64,000 nt of DNA from Progne subis subis (lineage: Eukaryota > Chordata > Aves > Passeriformes > Hirundinidae): contig JAKJHU010000062.1 of the NCBI GenBank assembly GCA_022316685.1, positions 903,001 through 967,000 on the forward strand, given 5' to 3'. Numbering within the stretch: the stretch's first letter is position 1; each line of letters begins with the position of its first letter. Positions 61,663 to 64,000 of this stretch are shown here, piece after piece. Below the pieces are notes generated by a model. That model did not search any database. It was given only the letters and a program-made list of their open reading frames with translations, and was not told the origin of the DNA. The position numbers were made by a program, and so were the translations under genes.

Positions 61663-64000
61663 GTACGTATCCTTGCAGAGACTATTGCATTCTAGGTTTT
61701 ACAGATACAAGAGTTTCTTTTTTCCTACAGTATTTTACTGTTATGTAGGTTACATAACTTCCCCCAGTGGCATTTATTTTAACTTTTTGTTATGCAAAAG
61801 TTTCCTTCAACCCACATATCCTATCAGTTTTTTTATCCCTAGTAATCATAAATATCACTTTGTGTTAAATAGCTGTTTCTTATCCCAGATATTCAATTTA
61901 TTATATTTTATTAATTACTCTAAACTTCCTTTTTTGAATTGGATAGTAAGAAAAACACTAATAACAATTCAGCAATTTTTAAGCTTTCAGTACTCCCTCC
62001 GCAATGGAATTTTTTTCTGAAGAATGTGTGGGTTTTCAGTGGCTCTCTGTGACTTTGGCACAGGTGCAGGAGGGGTGAGCACAACAATTGATAGTAGTGC
62101 CAAAAAAATTCCCAGAACAGGATATGCTATACAAGGAAGCACTCAAACATTCCTGGTCAGCACAACACCCAGGTACAGCTGGGAGCCTCCAGTCTTCATA
62201 TACATGCAACATACATTTAGCACCTTAATTTCCAGTGCAAAACACATTAGTTTCCTGAGCAACAAAATACCCACAACTTCTGCTTCTCTTCATGGAAAGT
62301 TATTTATCAGAATTTGTTAAAAATAAGCGTGGCACGACTTCTGTACCCAGCAGGCTTTGAAAGCCTCTCACCTGTAAGCATTTTGTCCTTTTTAATGGCT
62401 GTAGAGACAATTTTGCCTTCATCAGTTAGTTCTTCAGGTTAAAAGATTTTCAGTTACTGAATATTTTTGTGTGTCTGCCTGCTACATCTTTCTCCAGCCC
62501 TAGGTAAAACAGAGCAGAATAGTTTTTCTGTCCACATATATATTCTCTCTTTGAGTCTGCCAAAGCCACCTGAGGGAGACTGTGGGGTGAGCAGGGCACT
62601 TTGCCGTAGGCTCCTGGTTTTGAGAGGTGAAAGGTATGGAATCACCTTGTTATGTTAAAATACACACTCATCCAAGGACAGGCACAGATTTCACTCTGCC
62701 TGTAGGGCCCTGGAGTTTCTGTCACCCTTGTTCCAGGCTTCCTTTTCCACTTGTTTCCTTTCTCTGTCCCTCATACATCTTCTGTGACAAGTTACCCTCT
62801 CCTATCCTGGCTGTTATATTGGGATAGAGTTTTACATAACTACACAAGGAGTGCAAAAATTACTACTTAGTAAAAATTTTACTTGTTTGTGTGTCCTTAT
62901 AAATGCTTACTTGCAACACAGGTTTGGACTCAGGCTGAACTATCCAACTATCTTCTCATTACCACACTGTGTGAAATTGGTTTGGTTAGGTTCTGTCCTT
63001 GTGGTTCATCTACACTTAATGTGATGTCTGGATTATTTACCTGGGGTACTGCACTTCTTTGTATGCTATCATTGCTATCTCAACTATATATTGCCAATTA
63101 AAAACTAGTAAGTTTGTTTCATGCTTAGAGGAAGAACTCACCAGAGATCCTTATTTTAAAATTGAATTAATCTCCCAGTCTTATCATTGTGCAATTTACT
63201 AGTTTTCTTTCTAGCCTGTAAATCTCTACATTTATCTCTGCAAAGAATATCCATTTGTTGGATCACAGACTAGGGCTGAAATCTTTTAAAATTACTACGC
63301 TGACTGTTTACTCAGAGTATACTTTAATGAGAAGTCATTCTAAACATTACTATGCAAAACATATGACTTTTGCTGCATAGGGGGTTTGGGCCTCTTCCTG
63401 GAAGAATTAAAAATATGCAGGAAGTGGTTAGATCTGTCCCTCTTGGTCACTTCATTTGCATCTTCACTTAAAACCCCTCCATTTTTCACGTGGGAATAGG
63501 CTGATTAAAAGCAATTCTCCACATGTATTATTTCCAAGCCATGTTAGATCTATTCTTAATTCCCTAATCTGCTTTAGATGACGGTTTGGCAGAAATATAG
63601 CTGCTCTTCACAATGCAACTCCCAAAGTGAGGGTATCTCAGTGAGTATTCTGCTGATGTCCTTCACAGATTTTTTATATCTATCCCATGCCTTCATAATT
63701 CACACACTCTTCCTGTCACCCTGCTTTTGTACTTCATACCCCATGCACTAAAAGTGCAGATCCCTTCTACCACTTCCCTAAAACTCTTCAAAGGACTCTC
63801 AGGTTTTTCCTATGCCACCTTCTTAACTCCCTTTTCCTCCCTACGCCTGCAAGCTTGCCTTTAAGTCCCTTTAGCATCCGTAACTTTTCTGGCTGGGCAA
63901 AGAAAATATATTAGTTTTTTGTTCAAGCCTACATATAATACTGCCTGCCAGGCCTCTGCATCTTGTGATTGTGAGAACTGAGTTATTCCTTCACTTCCCT
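61663..64000 (+). other. PLCZ1 intron 8, truncated by the window edge
   Basis: No frame matching the expected next exon (VALNFQTPG, then the C2 domain) was found, so the intron probably continues past the window. A short acceptor-like site at 62030-62040 was examined and rejected. Confidence 0.65.

Noticed and set aside
62031..62110. Acceptor-like TTTTCAG followed by codons reading Val-Ala-Leu in the right phase to follow PLCZ1 exon 8
   Set aside because: After VAL the reading (CDFGTG...) does not match the highly conserved NFQTPG and nothing after it resembles the Y domain, so the match of three residues is taken as chance.

Overview
The window is vertebrate nuclear DNA, AT-rich, with long introns and no prokaryotic features. 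It is most likely a bird, probably a passerine. The evidence is a degraded CR1 LINE 3' end, three avian-type LTR insertions with exact 6-bp target duplications, and a nuclear copy of mitochondrial ND5 with bird-like sequence. The order is inferred from general knowledge of avian repeats, not from a search.

The only protein-coding gene I can support is PLCZ1 (phospholipase C zeta 1, the sperm egg-activation factor) on the + strand. Eight coding exons run from the start codon at 36135 to 61662. Their phases are mutually consistent and together encode the first 456 residues: EF-hands, the whole catalytic X domain, the X-Y linker and the start of the Y domain. The rest of Y and the C2 domain lie beyond the right edge. 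No PH domain precedes the EF-hands, as expected for PLC zeta. The first coding exon is only 45 codons long and was found by reading splice sites and homology.

Layout: 1-17162 is intergenic, with one solo LTR (1754-2431, minus), simple repeats and a weak promoter-like cluster near 15.9 kb. 17163-20461 is an internally deleted, ERVK-like provirus with two LTRs, a primer binding site, a broken gag, a scrap of integrase and a polypurine tract, flanked by a 6-bp duplication. Just after it come a seven-copy array of palindromes at about 24-bp spacing (20657-20816), a 68-bp C-rich tract and an inverted ND5 NUMT (about 20896-21735). 23151-23862 is a second solo LTR (minus). 23869-34900 is intergenic with nothing recognisable. 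34900-36060 is a GC-richer block directly upstream of PLCZ1 and may hold its promoter. 36135-64000 is PLCZ1 with repeat-bearing introns.

Most interesting points: the bipolar (acidic then basic) X-Y linker of this PLC zeta, its degenerate EF-hand loops, a six-codon upstream ORF ending four bases before the start codon, the deleted provirus with intact cis signals, and the palindrome array next to the NUMT. I saw no tRNA, rRNA, CRISPR array or clearly new multi-gene system.
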